Assembly (NCBI GenBank): GCA_964610505.1
Contig: CAZSXU010000007.1
Span: forward strand, 67,787 to 131,786
Length of the DNA: 64,000 nucleotides
Source of the DNA: CAZSXU01 sp964610505
Lineage (GTDB): Bacteria; Arandabacterota; Arandabacteria; JAGLYR01
Direction of reading: 5' to 3'
Positions within the stretch are counted from its first letter, which is position 1; each line of letters opens with the position of its first letter. Under the pieces are notes generated by a model. The model saw only the letters and a list, made by a program, of their open reading frames with translations. It searched no databases and was not told the DNA's origin. Positions 46,395 to 54,789 of this stretch are shown in pieces. The position numbers and the translations under genes are program-made.

Positions 46395-47651
46395 GTGAGC
46401 CGGATTTTGTGTGGACGGGTGGTAAGCGCTGCGTTGGTGATGGGGCTGCTCTGGGGGACTGGATGCGGCGCGCCCGTTCAGGATGTGTCGAACGTGACTC
46501 AGACCAGCGGCCGGGAGGATATTGATCCGGCCCGAAGACACCATGCCCTGGCACAACAGTATTTCAAGAACGGTGACTACGACGCGGCCGTGGCGCAGTA
46601 CAAGAAGGGGCTGGCCATGGATCCGGCCAGCATCGGGATGATGCGGGGTCTGGCCGAGACCTTCATGAAGCTGGCGGCGCGAAAGAAGGAGACGTTGAAG
46701 GTTCAGGACGCGTCTCCAGACACGAGCCAGGTGGTCAAATCGTATTACGATCAGGCGGTCAGAGTCTACGACGAGGCAATGGAATTCGAGCCGGACAACG
46801 TTGAGATCAAGGAAGGCCGCGCCTATGTGCTCAACGCTGCGATGCGCTATGACGAGGCCGTCGTTGTCTACAGAGACATCCTGAATTCCAAGCCCGATGA
46901 TGCCGGAGTCTGGGTCAACCTGGGGTATACGTACAGCAAGAAGGGCGACGTCGATTCGGCTGTGGAGGCCTACAGTCGGGCGGTGGATCTGGATCCTGAC
47001 GATCGGGATACGGTGCTCCGAGCCGCGCGCATGCTCTACGACGATGGTCGTGAGAGCGAGTCGCTGCCCTGGTTCAAACGCGCCTACCTGATGGACTCTT
47101 CCGATTCGACGCTGGGCAAGTTCCTGGGGGCTCTCTACATTCGCGACAAAGACTATGAGAACGCCGTTCCCGTTTACGAGACGCTCGTGGCGCGGGATCC
47201 CGGGGACTGGAGATTACAGATCAACTACGGCGTGGCCCTTGAAAAAACGGATGCGCCGGATGAAGCGCTGTTGGTCTACGATGAAGTCCTTCTGCTGAAT
47301 CCCGAGAAGGTGGAAGTCTATTTCCAGGCGGCCGATCTCCTCATGGATATGAGTCGGTACGCCGAGGCGCTCGATTACGCGGAGCGGGGCCTCGCCGTCA
47401 ACCCCGACATGGCCAACGGATACGCGTCGAAGGGGAAGGCGCTGGAGAAACTCGGAACCGAGCTCCAGGCGGCGAAGAAGTTCGACGCGGCCGAGGCGCG
47501 CTTCGAAGAGGCGAAGGGAACATTCCAGAAGGGCCTGGCCCTCAACGATCCCCGGCTCAACGATTATTTCAATAAGCAGATCAGCCGGCAGGATCAGCTG
47601 ATTGCACGGAACGAGGCGCAGGCGGACGCGGACCAGTACGGATACAATTGA
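46395..47651 (+). CDS. TPR-repeat lipoprotein
   Basis: 418 aa from a GTG with AAGGAGG 9 nt upstream. Signal peptide with ALVMGLLWGTGCGAPV; Cys about residue 24 would be lipidated. About nine TPRs follow (e.g. AQQYFKNGDYDAAVAQYKKGLAMDPAS, VWVNLGYTYSKKGDVDSAVEAYSRAVDLDPDD, YETLVARDPGDWRLQINYGVALEKTDAPDEALLVYDEVLLLNPEKVEVYFQAADLLMDMSRYAEALDYAERGLAVNPD). The C-terminus is Gln/Asp-rich. Probable periplasmic scaffold; partners unknown. Has its own promoter. The tandem repeat and mnmA follow 66 bp downstream. Confidence 0.85.
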   Translation: MSRILCGRVVSAALVMGLLWGTGCGAPVQDVSNVTQTSGREDIDPARRHHALAQQYFKNGDYDAAVAQYKKGLAMDPASIGMMRGLAETFMKLAARKKETLKVQDASPDTSQVVKSYYDQAVRVYDEAMEFEPDNVEIKEGRAYVLNAAMRYDEAVVVYRDILNSKPDDAGVWVNLGYTYSKKGDVDSAVEAYSRAVDLDPDDRDTVLRAARMLYDDGRESESLPWFKRAYLMDSSDSTLGKFLGALYIRDKDYENAVPVYETLVARDPGDWRLQINYGVALEKTDAPDEALLVYDEVLLLNPEKVEVYFQAADLLMDMSRYAEALDYAERGLAVNPDMANGYASKGKALEKLGTELQAAKKFDAAEARFEEAKGTFQKGLALNDPRLNDYFNKQISRQDQLIARNEAQADADQYGYN

Positions 47652-47717
47652 TGCCGGAGGGTTCGAGCAGAATCGGAAGATGTCGAGGGGATGTTCTTGC
47701 TGGAATGGAAATGCGAC

Positions 47718-47880
47718 AAGTGTCTTGACCGGTAGTCGCGAACTGCAGAAGACGTCCCAAGTGTCTTGACTGGTAGTCGCGAACTGCAGAAGACGTCCCA
47801 AGTGTCTTGACTGGTAGTCGCGAACGGCAGAAGACGTCCCAAGTGTATTGACCGGTAGTCGCAGAATGCAAAAGAAATCC
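47718..47880. repeat. four tandem copies of a 41-bp repeat ahead of mnmA
   Basis: Units start at 47718, 47759, 47800 and 47841, each 41 bp. Units 1-3 differ at two positions, while unit 4 is degenerate towards its end and contains the mnmA ATG (47866). Each unit holds a TTGACY or TTGACC -35-like box (CTTGACYGGTAGTCGC). There are no spacers between units, so this is not a CRISPR array. Confidence 0.9.
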
Positions 47881-49005
47881 GTGGCCGTGGCGATGAGTGG
47901 AGGCGTCGACAGCACTCTCGCCGCGGCCTTGCTTGTGGAAGAAGGCCATGAGGTGGTCGGTACCACGCTCAATCTTTGTGGCGTGGGGTGTGCCTCGGAA
48001 CGGGGAGAGGAGCGCACGCGCCGGTCGGCCGCGTCGATCTCTCGAGCTCGAACGGCGGCTCGGGCCCTCGGCATCCCGCACGTGGTGATCGATGCCGGGG
48101 ACGAGTTCCGGCGGCACGTCATTGAGCGCTTTCGCCACGCGTATCTCAAGGGACAGACGCCGAATCCCTGTGTGGAGTGCAACGCCAACGTCAAGTTCGG
48201 ATTTCTCCTCGAGAGAATTCGGTCCTGGGGAATAGACAGCCTGGCCACCGGCCACTACGCCCGAAGCGCACGGGATGCGGAGCGGGACCGGATGCTTCTC
48301 CTGGTCGGGTCGGATTGCGACAAGGACCAGTCCTATTTCCTCTGGCGACTCTCTCAGAAGCAGCTGGGATCGGCCCTGTTCCCGATCGGCGCGATGCATA
48401 AGCGCGATGTCCTCTGCGAAGCCCGATCCCGCAATCTGCCCGTCGGCAGTGCCGCCGAGAGCCAGGACGCCTGTTTCGTGCCTCGCGGGGACTACTCCGG
48501 ATGGTTGGAATCGCAGGTGCCGTCGGGAACCGGAGGGGGTTGGTTTCGGGACACCTCGGGGCGGATCCTGGGTGTTCATCGGGGGATCTACCGATATACG
48601 GTCGGACAGCGACGGGGGCTGGGGCTGGCTTTCGGCGAGCCCCGCTACGTGGTGCGGATTGATCCGGCCGACAGGAGCGTCGTCCTCGGATCCGACGCGG
48701 ATCTCTGGAGCGGGGCGCTCGTCGGAAGGGACGTCAATCGAGTTTCGCTTGCCGAAGATGTCGAGGGGCTGACGGTTCACGCGAAACTCCGGTACCGGCA
48801 TCGACCCGCACCCGCTCGGTTGGAGTCCCACCCCGACGGGGTGCTGGTGCGGTTCGACTCCCCGCAGCGCGCGATCACGCCGGGGCAATCGGTTGTTTTC
48901 TACCGGGGACAGGAAGTCCTGGGAGGCGCCGTGATCGATCGGGTTCTTCGCGGGACGCCCGGGACGGATGCCGCGGGCTCGGGAACGAGCGCCCACTCGG
49001 GATGA
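47866..49005 (+). CDS. mnmA: tRNA-specific 2-thiouridylase
   Basis: 379 aa. P-loop SGGVDST (residues 11-17) binds ATP. Catalytic Cys102 (NPCVEC) and Cys203 (ESQDACF) match the two catalytic cysteines of E. coli MnmA. The middle ATP-binding domain has TGHYAR, and the C-terminal domain is a beta-barrel pair (YTVGQRRGLGLAFGEP). It makes the 2-thio group at position 34 of tRNA for Glu, Gln and Lys. The ATG is inside the fourth 41-bp repeat; no Shine-Dalgarno sequence is obvious. An in-frame TTG at 47848 is an alternative but sits in repeat sequence. Confidence 0.96.
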   Translation: MQKKSVAVAMSGGVDSTLAAALLVEEGHEVVGTTLNLCGVGCASERGEERTRRSAASISRARTAARALGIPHVVIDAGDEFRRHVIERFRHAYLKGQTPNPCVECNANVKFGFLLERIRSWGIDSLATGHYARSARDAERDRMLLLVGSDCDKDQSYFLWRLSQKQLGSALFPIGAMHKRDVLCEARSRNLPVGSAAESQDACFVPRGDYSGWLESQVPSGTGGGWFRDTSGRILGVHRGIYRYTVGQRRGLGLAFGEPRYVVRIDPADRSVVLGSDADLWSGALVGRDVNRVSLAEDVEGLTVHAKLRYRHRPAPARLESHPDGVLVRFDSPQRAITPGQSVVFYRGQEVLGGAVIDRVLRGTPGTDAAGSGTSAHSG

Positions 49006-49010
49006 AGGGC

Positions 49011-49040
49011 TTGACAGGACCTTCGACGGGGGCTTAGTCT
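49011..49040 (+). promoter_or_regulatory. candidate promoter for the tRNA gene cluster
   Basis: TTGACA (49011-49016) and TAGTCT (49035-49040) with an 18-bp spacer, directly after the mnmA stop and 210 bp before tRNA-Ser(UGA). The -35 is consensus. Confidence 0.5.
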
Positions 49041-49107
49041 GTAGGGACGGGATTGAGGAAAGGTGCATGCGTCGGGCCACGGGGCAGGCGGGTGTTGAGG
49101 GTCTTTT

Positions 49108-49209
49108 GAGGGGTGAGGGGTGATGGGTGATAGGCGACCGAGGTGAAAGTGTGGGTGTGTTTCCGGATTGAGTCATTGACGTTTCACCTTTCACCTTTCA
49201 CTTTTCACC
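49108..49209. repeat. two arrays of four heptamers with complementary cores
   Basis: Array 1 (49108-49135): GAGGGGT, GAGGGGT, GATGGGT, GATAGGC. Array 2 (49182-49209): TTTCACC, TTTCACC, TTTCACT, TTTCACC. Each is 28 bp. GGTGA cores in one face TCACC in the other, so the transcript could pair into a broken hairpin. No gene is present. Confidence 0.6.
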
Positions 49210-49214
49210 TCTCT

Positions 49215-49250
49215 CGCTTCGTCGTGGCCCACCAGGGCCACGACGAAGCG
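49215..49250 (+). repeat. perfect hairpin immediately before tRNA-Ser(UGA)
   Basis: CGCTTCGTCGTGGCCC (49215-49230) pairs with GGGCCACGACGAAGCG (49235-49250), a 16-bp stem with loop ACCA. The last base of the stem is the first base of the tRNA. Confidence 0.75.
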
Positions 49251-49335
49251 GAGGGATGGCCGAGTGGTCTAAGGCGGCGGTCTTGAAAACCGTTGACCGG
49301 AAGGTCCGTGGGTTCGAATCCTACTCCCTCCGCCA
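49250..49335 (+). tRNA. tRNA-Ser(UGA)
   Basis: The 7-bp acceptor stem GGAGGGA pairs with TCCCTCC, followed by G and encoded CCA. The anticodon loop is CTTGAAA with anticodon TGA, and the anticodon stem is GCGGT with ACCGT. The long variable arm expected of serine tRNAs is present, and the T-loop reads GGTTCGAATC. The minus-strand frame across it (49205-49699) is the well-known spurious tRNA shadow. Confidence 0.95.
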
Positions 49336-49444
49336 CTGCGAACGGGGAGAGACACAGAGAATAGACAATGGACCGCAATGGTACGAAGGCCGCGGTTCCC
49401 GGCAGTAGAGGTCCGCTGCTCCGTTGATCGGTTGTTCCATGGCT

Positions 49445-49484
49445 CCGCTCCGTCATCGCTTCTTCCGGAGCGATGACGGAGCGG

Positions 49485-49488
<4 letters not shown>
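49445..49488 (+). repeat. perfect hairpin overlapping the start of tRNA-Ser(GCU)
   Basis: CTCCGCTCCGTCATCGCT (49445-49462) pairs with AGCGATGACGGAGCGGAG (49471-49488), an 18-bp stem with an 8-nt loop. Its last four bases are the first four of the tRNA (49485-49488). Confidence 0.75.
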
Positions 49489-49577
<89 letters not shown>

Positions 49578-49621
49578 TTGCCGCCGCCCGCCCGGGTCGG
49601 CAAGGGCGAGGAGCACGCTCT

Positions 49622-49664
49622 AAGGGATGGCCCGGTGGCTCGGACGACCGCCGGGAACGAAAAC
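49622..49664 (+). pseudogene. possible decayed tRNA-Ser 5' fragment
   Basis: About 43 nt resemble the 5' half of tRNA-Ser(UGA): AGGGATGGCC is identical, followed by GTGG and, further on, GAAAAC. There is no matching acceptor or T-arm, so no functional tRNA. Could be chance. Confidence 0.3.
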
Positions 49665-49684
49665 AGGAATGAGGTGTTTATCGC

Positions 49685-49761
49685 GCGCCCATAGCTCAAC
49701 TGGATAGAGTACCTGACTACGGATCAGGGGGTTGGGGGTTCAAATCCTCCTGGGCGCGCCA
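49685..49761 (+). tRNA. tRNA-Arg(ACG)
   Basis: 77 nt with acceptor GCGCCCA paired to TGGGCGC, then G and encoded CCA. Anticodon stem CCTGA/TCAGG and loop CTACGGA (anticodon ACG). The T-arm has GGGGGTTCAAATCCTCC. CTTTTTCTCG follows, a weak terminator. Confidence 0.95.
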
Positions 49762-49819
49762 CCTTTTTCTCGAGGACATCGACAGGACGATCGGATTCGC
49801 CGAAGGAGGTTTAGGAGTG

Positions 49820-50674
49820 ATGTCGACAAGGATCTTCGCCGCGTGTTTCATGGTTTTCCTGCTCTGTGCGTTTGTCGGATCGGCCGTGGCGAAAGTTCTG
49901 CATGTTCCGGACGATTTCCGGACGATTCAGGATGCCATGAGGGAAGCGCGGCATGGGGACGAGGTTCTGGTCGGCCCGGGAACCTACGAAGGTCCCTTGG
50001 ACGTCAAGAATGGGGTGATTCTGAGGAGCGCCGAAGGTCCCGAGGTTACGACCCTTAGGGGCCACCGCTGGTGGGTGGTGCGCCTGGCGGATGCCGACAC
50101 GCTGACGGCCCTCATCGGATTCACGGTGGACGGCCGCCGAGCCGCCGACCGGGTGGTCTACTGCTCCGGAGGCGGTTCGCCCAGAGTCCTGGATAACGTG
50201 ATCCAGAGGGGTTGGGACGGGATCGCCTGCGAGGGTTCGTCGGCCATTATTCGGAACAACGTGTTGCGGAAGAACCACCAGGGAATCTCGTGCAAACAGT
50301 CCAGTCCGCTGGTCTTGAGAAACCGGATCACCGACAACGGCAAAGGCGTGCTGTTGACGGATTCTGCGGCGCGGCTCGAGAACAACGTGATCGATCTCAA
50401 CCGAACGGGCATCTATGTGGAAGAGTATTCGCTGCCCGTGATCGGGGGGGCGCTGGAGAAGGCCAACGACATTTTCGACAACATGGCCTTCAACTTGGAG
50501 AATCACTCGAAGATCAAGAGTGAAGGAATCCGTACGCTCGTGCCGGCGCTTCTTGTCGCCGAATACAACTACTGGGGAAGCGACTGTCCCCTGGCCAGGA
50601 AGTTCAAGGGCTCGGTGGATTACAAGCCCTGGGTCGACAAGAAACACAGGAAGAAACTGACCTCGTGCCCGTAA
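49820..50674 (+). CDS. secreted right-handed beta-helix protein (NosD/CASH-like)
   Basis: 284 aa with a signal peptide (about 1-24, FLLCAFVGSAVA). The start of the mature part, LHVPDDFRTIQDAMREARHGDEVLVGPGTYEGPLDV, is typical of pectin-lyase-like CASH proteins. Several helix turns follow: NVIQRGWDGIACEG, NVLRKNHQGISCKQ, NRITDNGKGVLLTD, NVIDLNRTGIYVEE. No catalytic pattern is recognised, so it probably binds glycan. The ATG at 49820 has GGAGGT about 10 nt upstream; GTG 49817 is an alternative. Confidence 0.85.
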   Translation: MSTRIFAACFMVFLLCAFVGSAVAKVLHVPDDFRTIQDAMREARHGDEVLVGPGTYEGPLDVKNGVILRSAEGPEVTTLRGHRWWVVRLADADTLTALIGFTVDGRRAADRVVYCSGGGSPRVLDNVIQRGWDGIACEGSSAIIRNNVLRKNHQGISCKQSSPLVLRNRITDNGKGVLLTDSAARLENNVIDLNRTGIYVEEYSLPVIGGALEKANDIFDNMAFNLENHSKIKSEGIRTLVPALLVAEYNYWGSDCPLARKFKGSVDYKPWVDKKHRKKLTSCP

Positions 50675-50772
50675 TCTTTCAGGGTTTCCAGGCATCCTCG
50701 AGAGGCACAGGGCGGCGGCGCTTCCGCTCTCTGTGCCTTCTTTGAGATGTGCCTGGGACAGGAGGGTTCTCC

Positions 50773-52329
50773 GTGCACCGCCGGTGGATCGAGAATCTGG
50801 AGTGGGTTTGTCTGGCGGCCGTCCTCTTGCTTTCCGGATGCAGGTCCTCGGCTCCCGCGCCCCGGGTCGTCGTGATTGGCCTGGACGGCGCCACGTGGGA
50901 TTTCCTGGATCCGTGGATTGACCAAGGTGCACTTCCGAACCTGGAGGCCCTCTTGAATGAGGGGGCCTTCGGCACGCTCGAGTCCGTCTTTCCTCCGATG
51001 TCGCCTCCCGCCTGGTGCTCGGCGGTCACGGGGAAGAATCCCGGAGAACACGGCGTTTACGATTTCTGGATGAGACCCGAGGGAGAGTTTCAGACCGTTC
51101 CCACGACGTCCCTCGACCGAAAAGCCGAAGCGGTCTGGCAGACGCTCTCCCGCACCGGCCGCACCGTCGGCGTCATCAACGTGCCCCTCACGGATCCTCC
51201 GGATGAAGTCAATGGATTCATGATCGCCGGATTTCCCCATCTGGACAATCAGGACTACACGTATCCGCCGGAGCTCCAGTCCACGTTGCGAGACTACTCA
51301 CTGGACAGCTTCGGGGAAATGCTCGTCGAAGGCCGGGAGGCGGAGCTGAGGGATCGCCTGATCCACAACTTTGAATCTCGCGCGAGAGTCGCCCTCTCCC
51401 TGATGGATGAGGAAGAGTGGGATCTGTTCTGGGTCGTGTTCACGGGACCCGATAAGATGCAGCATTTCTTCTGGCGATTCCTCGATCCCGAGCATCCCTA
51501 CTATGAGGAAGGCAAATTCGAAGCGTTCGGCGGCGCCATTCGGGATTTCTGGGGCCGTGTCGATCGAGTGATCGGCGATATCGTGAAACGCCTCGACGAG
51601 GATACGGTCGTGATGGTCATCTCGGACCACGGCTTTGCCCCGATCTACAGGGAAATCCGCCTCAGGCCCTGGCTTGCCCTTGAGGGATTTGTGGACTGGC
51701 AGCGGGGGAAGGTGCTCGCCTATTACCAGGGGGACTTCGGCGGCCGGATCTTCTTGAACGTCAAGGGCCGGGAACCCCGCGGTGAAGTCCAACCCGGGCG
51801 TCCGTACCGGGATCTTCGCAACCGGATCGCCGATCGACTTCGTGAAATGACCGACCCGGACACGGGAATCCGCCCGGTGTCGGATGTCCGATTCGCCGAG
51901 GAAGTGTTCTCGGGCCCGTATCTCGATCAGGGACCGGACATTCTCTTCACGGTACGGCCGGGCTACTTCGTTGTCGGGGGGACGGGGGAATCGGGAGAGC
52001 CGATTTTCGGTCTTCCCTCGTACAGTTTCAGCGCCTACCATCGGCGCGAGGGCATCGTCGTGCTCTCGGGAGGCCCCGTGGTGAGCGGAGTCAACCTGAC
52101 GCCTCAATCGATAGAGGGAATTGCCCCGACGGTGTTGTACCTCCTGGGCGAACGCATCCCCGCCGATATGGACGGTGGGGTCTTCACCACCGCTCTCAGT
52201 CCCGACTGTCTGCAGAAACACGAGATCCGTTTCTCGGAACCGGTCACGCTCGTTCGAAGGGAAACGCCGGGGGTCCGGGAGCTGGAAGAGCGACGCAAGA
52301 CTCTCGAGAGCGTGCCCTACCTGCGTTAG
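50773..52329 (+). CDS. alkaline phosphatase superfamily phosphodiesterase-like lipoprotein
   Basis: 518 aa from a GTG with AGGAGGG 7 nt upstream. Lipoprotein signal AAVLLLSGCRSS. The alkaline-phosphatase fold has VVVIGLDGATWDFLDPW (metal-binding Asp at the first motif), the nucleophile-region PPMSPPAWCSAVTGKNPGEHGVYDF and VVMVISDHGFAPIY with the second Asp-His pair. This is the type I phosphodiesterase/nucleotide pyrophosphatase group. Substrate unknown; phospho-lipid-linked or glycan phosphates are plausible because a GT-C gene follows 170 bp downstream. Confidence 0.85.
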   Translation: MHRRWIENLEWVCLAAVLLLSGCRSSAPAPRVVVIGLDGATWDFLDPWIDQGALPNLEALLNEGAFGTLESVFPPMSPPAWCSAVTGKNPGEHGVYDFWMRPEGEFQTVPTTSLDRKAEAVWQTLSRTGRTVGVINVPLTDPPDEVNGFMIAGFPHLDNQDYTYPPELQSTLRDYSLDSFGEMLVEGREAELRDRLIHNFESRARVALSLMDEEEWDLFWVVFTGPDKMQHFFWRFLDPEHPYYEEGKFEAFGGAIRDFWGRVDRVIGDIVKRLDEDTVVMVISDHGFAPIYREIRLRPWLALEGFVDWQRGKVLAYYQGDFGGRIFLNVKGREPRGEVQPGRPYRDLRNRIADRLREMTDPDTGIRPVSDVRFAEEVFSGPYLDQGPDILFTVRPGYFVVGGTGESGEPIFGLPSYSFSAYHRREGIVVLSGGPVVSGVNLTPQSIEGIAPTVLYLLGERIPADMDGGVFTTALSPDCLQKHEIRFSEPVTLVRRETPGVRELEERRKTLESVPYLR

Positions 52330-52499
52330 CCCGGGCGATGCAGGTTGCCGGGGGCGCGTGCGGCACTCCGGCACAGGAAGCGATTCCTGCGGACAACGGC
52401 GGTCCGCCCCGCAGCGTCCGATGGCTCGCCGACGGGATCCCTTCGGCCGTCGTGGCCCGGTTTCCCTGCGGAGCCGGCAAGTCTCGGGCGGGAGGCGAC

Positions 52500-54629
52500 A
52501 TGGAGGTCCGTGTGGGGCGTTTGAAAGAGTCCTCTCCGCGGTCCATGGATCCCTTAACAGGGAGCGGCGCATGGCGCGGTGCTCTGCGCCGCTCCCTGCG
52601 GTCGCCCTCCTTCGCCTTCCTGGTCGTGTGTGTGGCCGGCCTTGCGGGACGCCTGATCTATCTGGCGGAAGTCTACGGTTCTCCGGATTTCAATAGCCTC
52701 GTTCTGGACGCCCAGTGGTATCACCTCGAGGCGGTGAGAATACGCGCCGAGGGGTGGTTTCCACCGGACGCGTTCTTCCGGGCGCCCGGCTATCCGTACC
52801 TGCTTGCCCTGATCTACGGGTTGGGGGGGAACGATCTTCTTCCTGCGCGCGTTCTTCAGATTGCTCTGGCGTCGCTCTCGTCCGGGCTGGCGCTCCTTCT
52901 CGGGTGGCGGATCTACGGCCGAGCGGTCGGCTGGGTGGCGGGGATCCTGGCCGCGACGTACGGCGTGTTCATCTACTTTTCGGTCGAGATCCTCGGCACC
53001 GCCCTGGTGGTCGCCACCTCGTTGCTGTCTTTGGTGTTGCTGGCCCGGGCCGAGTCCGGGAGGGGGTGGGGATCCTGGTTCCTTGCGGGACTCGCGATCG
53101 GTGTGTCGGCCGTTGTCAGACCTACGATCCTGATCTTCGGCGCGCTCGCCGTTCTCTGGGCGAAAGGACTCGGCTCCCGGCGTTGCGGTTGGGGACGGGC
53201 GGCCGCCGTGGCCGTCGGCATCGCCGTGTGGTTGGCGCCGGTGACAATCGTCAACTACGCCGCCAGCGGGGAGTTTGTGCTCGTCGCGCACCAGGGCGGC
53301 GTTAACTACTACATCGGGAACAACCCTCAGTCGGACGGGAAAACGGCGGCGGGGCCGGGGCCGGGCGACTCGGATCTGCTGCGCTCACCACATCAGACAC
53401 AGGATTCCGTTTACCGGGGCGCCAAGATGGTGGCCGATCGCGCGAGCGGGAGGGATCTGACGCCGCCCGAAGTTTCCCGCTTCTGGTTCGGGGAAGCCCT
53501 GCGGTTCATTCGAGAGCACCCGGGAGACTGGTTCCGCCTGCAGGGGCGAAAGCTCTACTATTTCTGGAACGGGTATGTGATTGATAACAACCGCGACATC
53601 GGTGCGTTCATTGAGGCCAACAGCCCATCCCTCCGGTTACCCCACCCGGGTTTCTGGTTGGTCGGCCCTCTGGGGCTGGTGGGACTGGTGCTTTCGTTCC
53701 GGCGGGGGCGCTCGTCCCGGCTCCTGGGCTGGTTCGTCATCGCCCAGATGGTGTCCGTCGTGGCTTTCTTTGTCTGTGAGCGGTTTCGAATGCCGGCCGC
53801 GATGGCTCTGACCGTGCTTGCCGCCTTGGGGGCGGTCTCGCTGGTCGAGTCGTTTCGAAAACGAGAGTGGACGACGTTCGTTCCTCTGATGCTCGCCGTC
53901 ATTGGCCTGTCCTGGGTGGTCAACACGCGGGCCCTGGGAATCGAAAAAGACCGCGACGTCCCCGTTCATCTCTCCAACCAGGCAGCGGCGTACATGGAAC
54001 AGGGGCTGTACGAAGAAGCGATCGACACGTATCGCAGGGTTCTCGAACTGAATCCCCTCGACGCCAAGGCGCACTACACACTGGGGACGGCGTACCTGGC
54101 GGGAGGACGGTATGATCGGGCCACATCGGCCTATCGGAAGGCAACGGCGCTGGACGGTTCTTTGGCGGCACCGGTTCACAATGATCTGGGTGTCTACCAT
54201 CTTCTTGCCGGCCGGCTGGATCAGGCCGAGGAAGAACTGCTTGCGGCTCTTGAGACGGAGCCGGAGTACGTGGTGGCGAACTTCAATCTCGCGCAGGTTT
54301 ACCGGCGGACCGGCCGCCGCGCGCTGGCTCTTGAGACGTACACGCGAATCCTGGATATTCGGGATGTGCACCCGGCACAGAAGAGCGTGGCGCTGGCGGA
54401 ACTGGCGCACGCTTCGGCCGCCGAGGGGAAGATCCGGGAAGCCGGGGAGCTCATCGACAGGGCGCTGGAGTTCAATCCCGACAACGACAGAGCGCGACTC
54501 TACAGGGGGGACATCTTGCGCCGGTCCGGTGACCGCGCCGGTGCGATTCTCGAATGGCAGAGGTTGGTGGAGGAGAGCCTAAACCCTGCCGTGAAGGCGG
54601 AGGCGGAAGCCCGCTTGGCGGAGCCGTAG
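52500..54629 (+). CDS. GT-C glycosyltransferase with C-terminal TPRs (TMTC-like layout), copy 1
   Basis: 709 aa from the ATG at 52500 with GGGAGG 4 nt upstream. The N-terminal 480 residues are a polytopic GT39-like domain: LVLDAQWYHLEAVRI, RAPGYPYLLALIYGLGG, VSAVVRPTILIFGALAVLW, VAHQGGVNYYIGNNPQSDG and RKLYYFWNGYVIDNNRDIGAF. The C-terminal 200 residues hold about five TPRs from SNQAAAYMEQGLYEEAIDTYRRVLELNPLDAKAHYTLGTAYLAGGRYDRATSAYRK. Eukaryotic TMTC O-mannosyltransferases share this order of domains. Donor and acceptor are unknown. The paralogue at 54790-56889 follows. Confidence 0.85.
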   Translation: MEVRVGRLKESSPRSMDPLTGSGAWRGALRRSLRSPSFAFLVVCVAGLAGRLIYLAEVYGSPDFNSLVLDAQWYHLEAVRIRAEGWFPPDAFFRAPGYPYLLALIYGLGGNDLLPARVLQIALASLSSGLALLLGWRIYGRAVGWVAGILAATYGVFIYFSVEILGTALVVATSLLSLVLLARAESGRGWGSWFLAGLAIGVSAVVRPTILIFGALAVLWAKGLGSRRCGWGRAAAVAVGIAVWLAPVTIVNYAASGEFVLVAHQGGVNYYIGNNPQSDGKTAAGPGPGDSDLLRSPHQTQDSVYRGAKMVADRASGRDLTPPEVSRFWFGEALRFIREHPGDWFRLQGRKLYYFWNGYVIDNNRDIGAFIEANSPSLRLPHPGFWLVGPLGLVGLVLSFRRGRSSRLLGWFVIAQMVSVVAFFVCERFRMPAAMALTVLAALGAVSLVESFRKREWTTFVPLMLAVIGLSWVVNTRALGIEKDRDVPVHLSNQAAAYMEQGLYEEAIDTYRRVLELNPLDAKAHYTLGTAYLAGGRYDRATSAYRKATALDGSLAAPVHNDLGVYHLLAGRLDQAEEELLAALETEPEYVVANFNLAQVYRRTGRRALALETYTRILDIRDVHPAQKSVALAELAHASAAEGKIREAGELIDRALEFNPDNDRARLYRGDILRRSGDRAGAILEWQRLVEESLNPAVKAEAEARLAEP

Positions 54630-54789
54630 AGCAATCGATCAATAGAGCAATGGAAAAGGGCATCGTAGAAGAACGCGCGTTGCTCCATTGCGGTCCACCG
54701 CTGCTCCGCCCTGTGACCACCGCACCGGGCTTTAAGAAACGGCGCCGTGGTGGGCCCTTCGAGCCGCCGTCGCCATAGGGGGAACGGGA

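Noticed and set aside
47718..47880. CRISPR-like repeat
   Set aside because: The 41-bp units are directly adjacent without unique spacers, and no cas genes are near.
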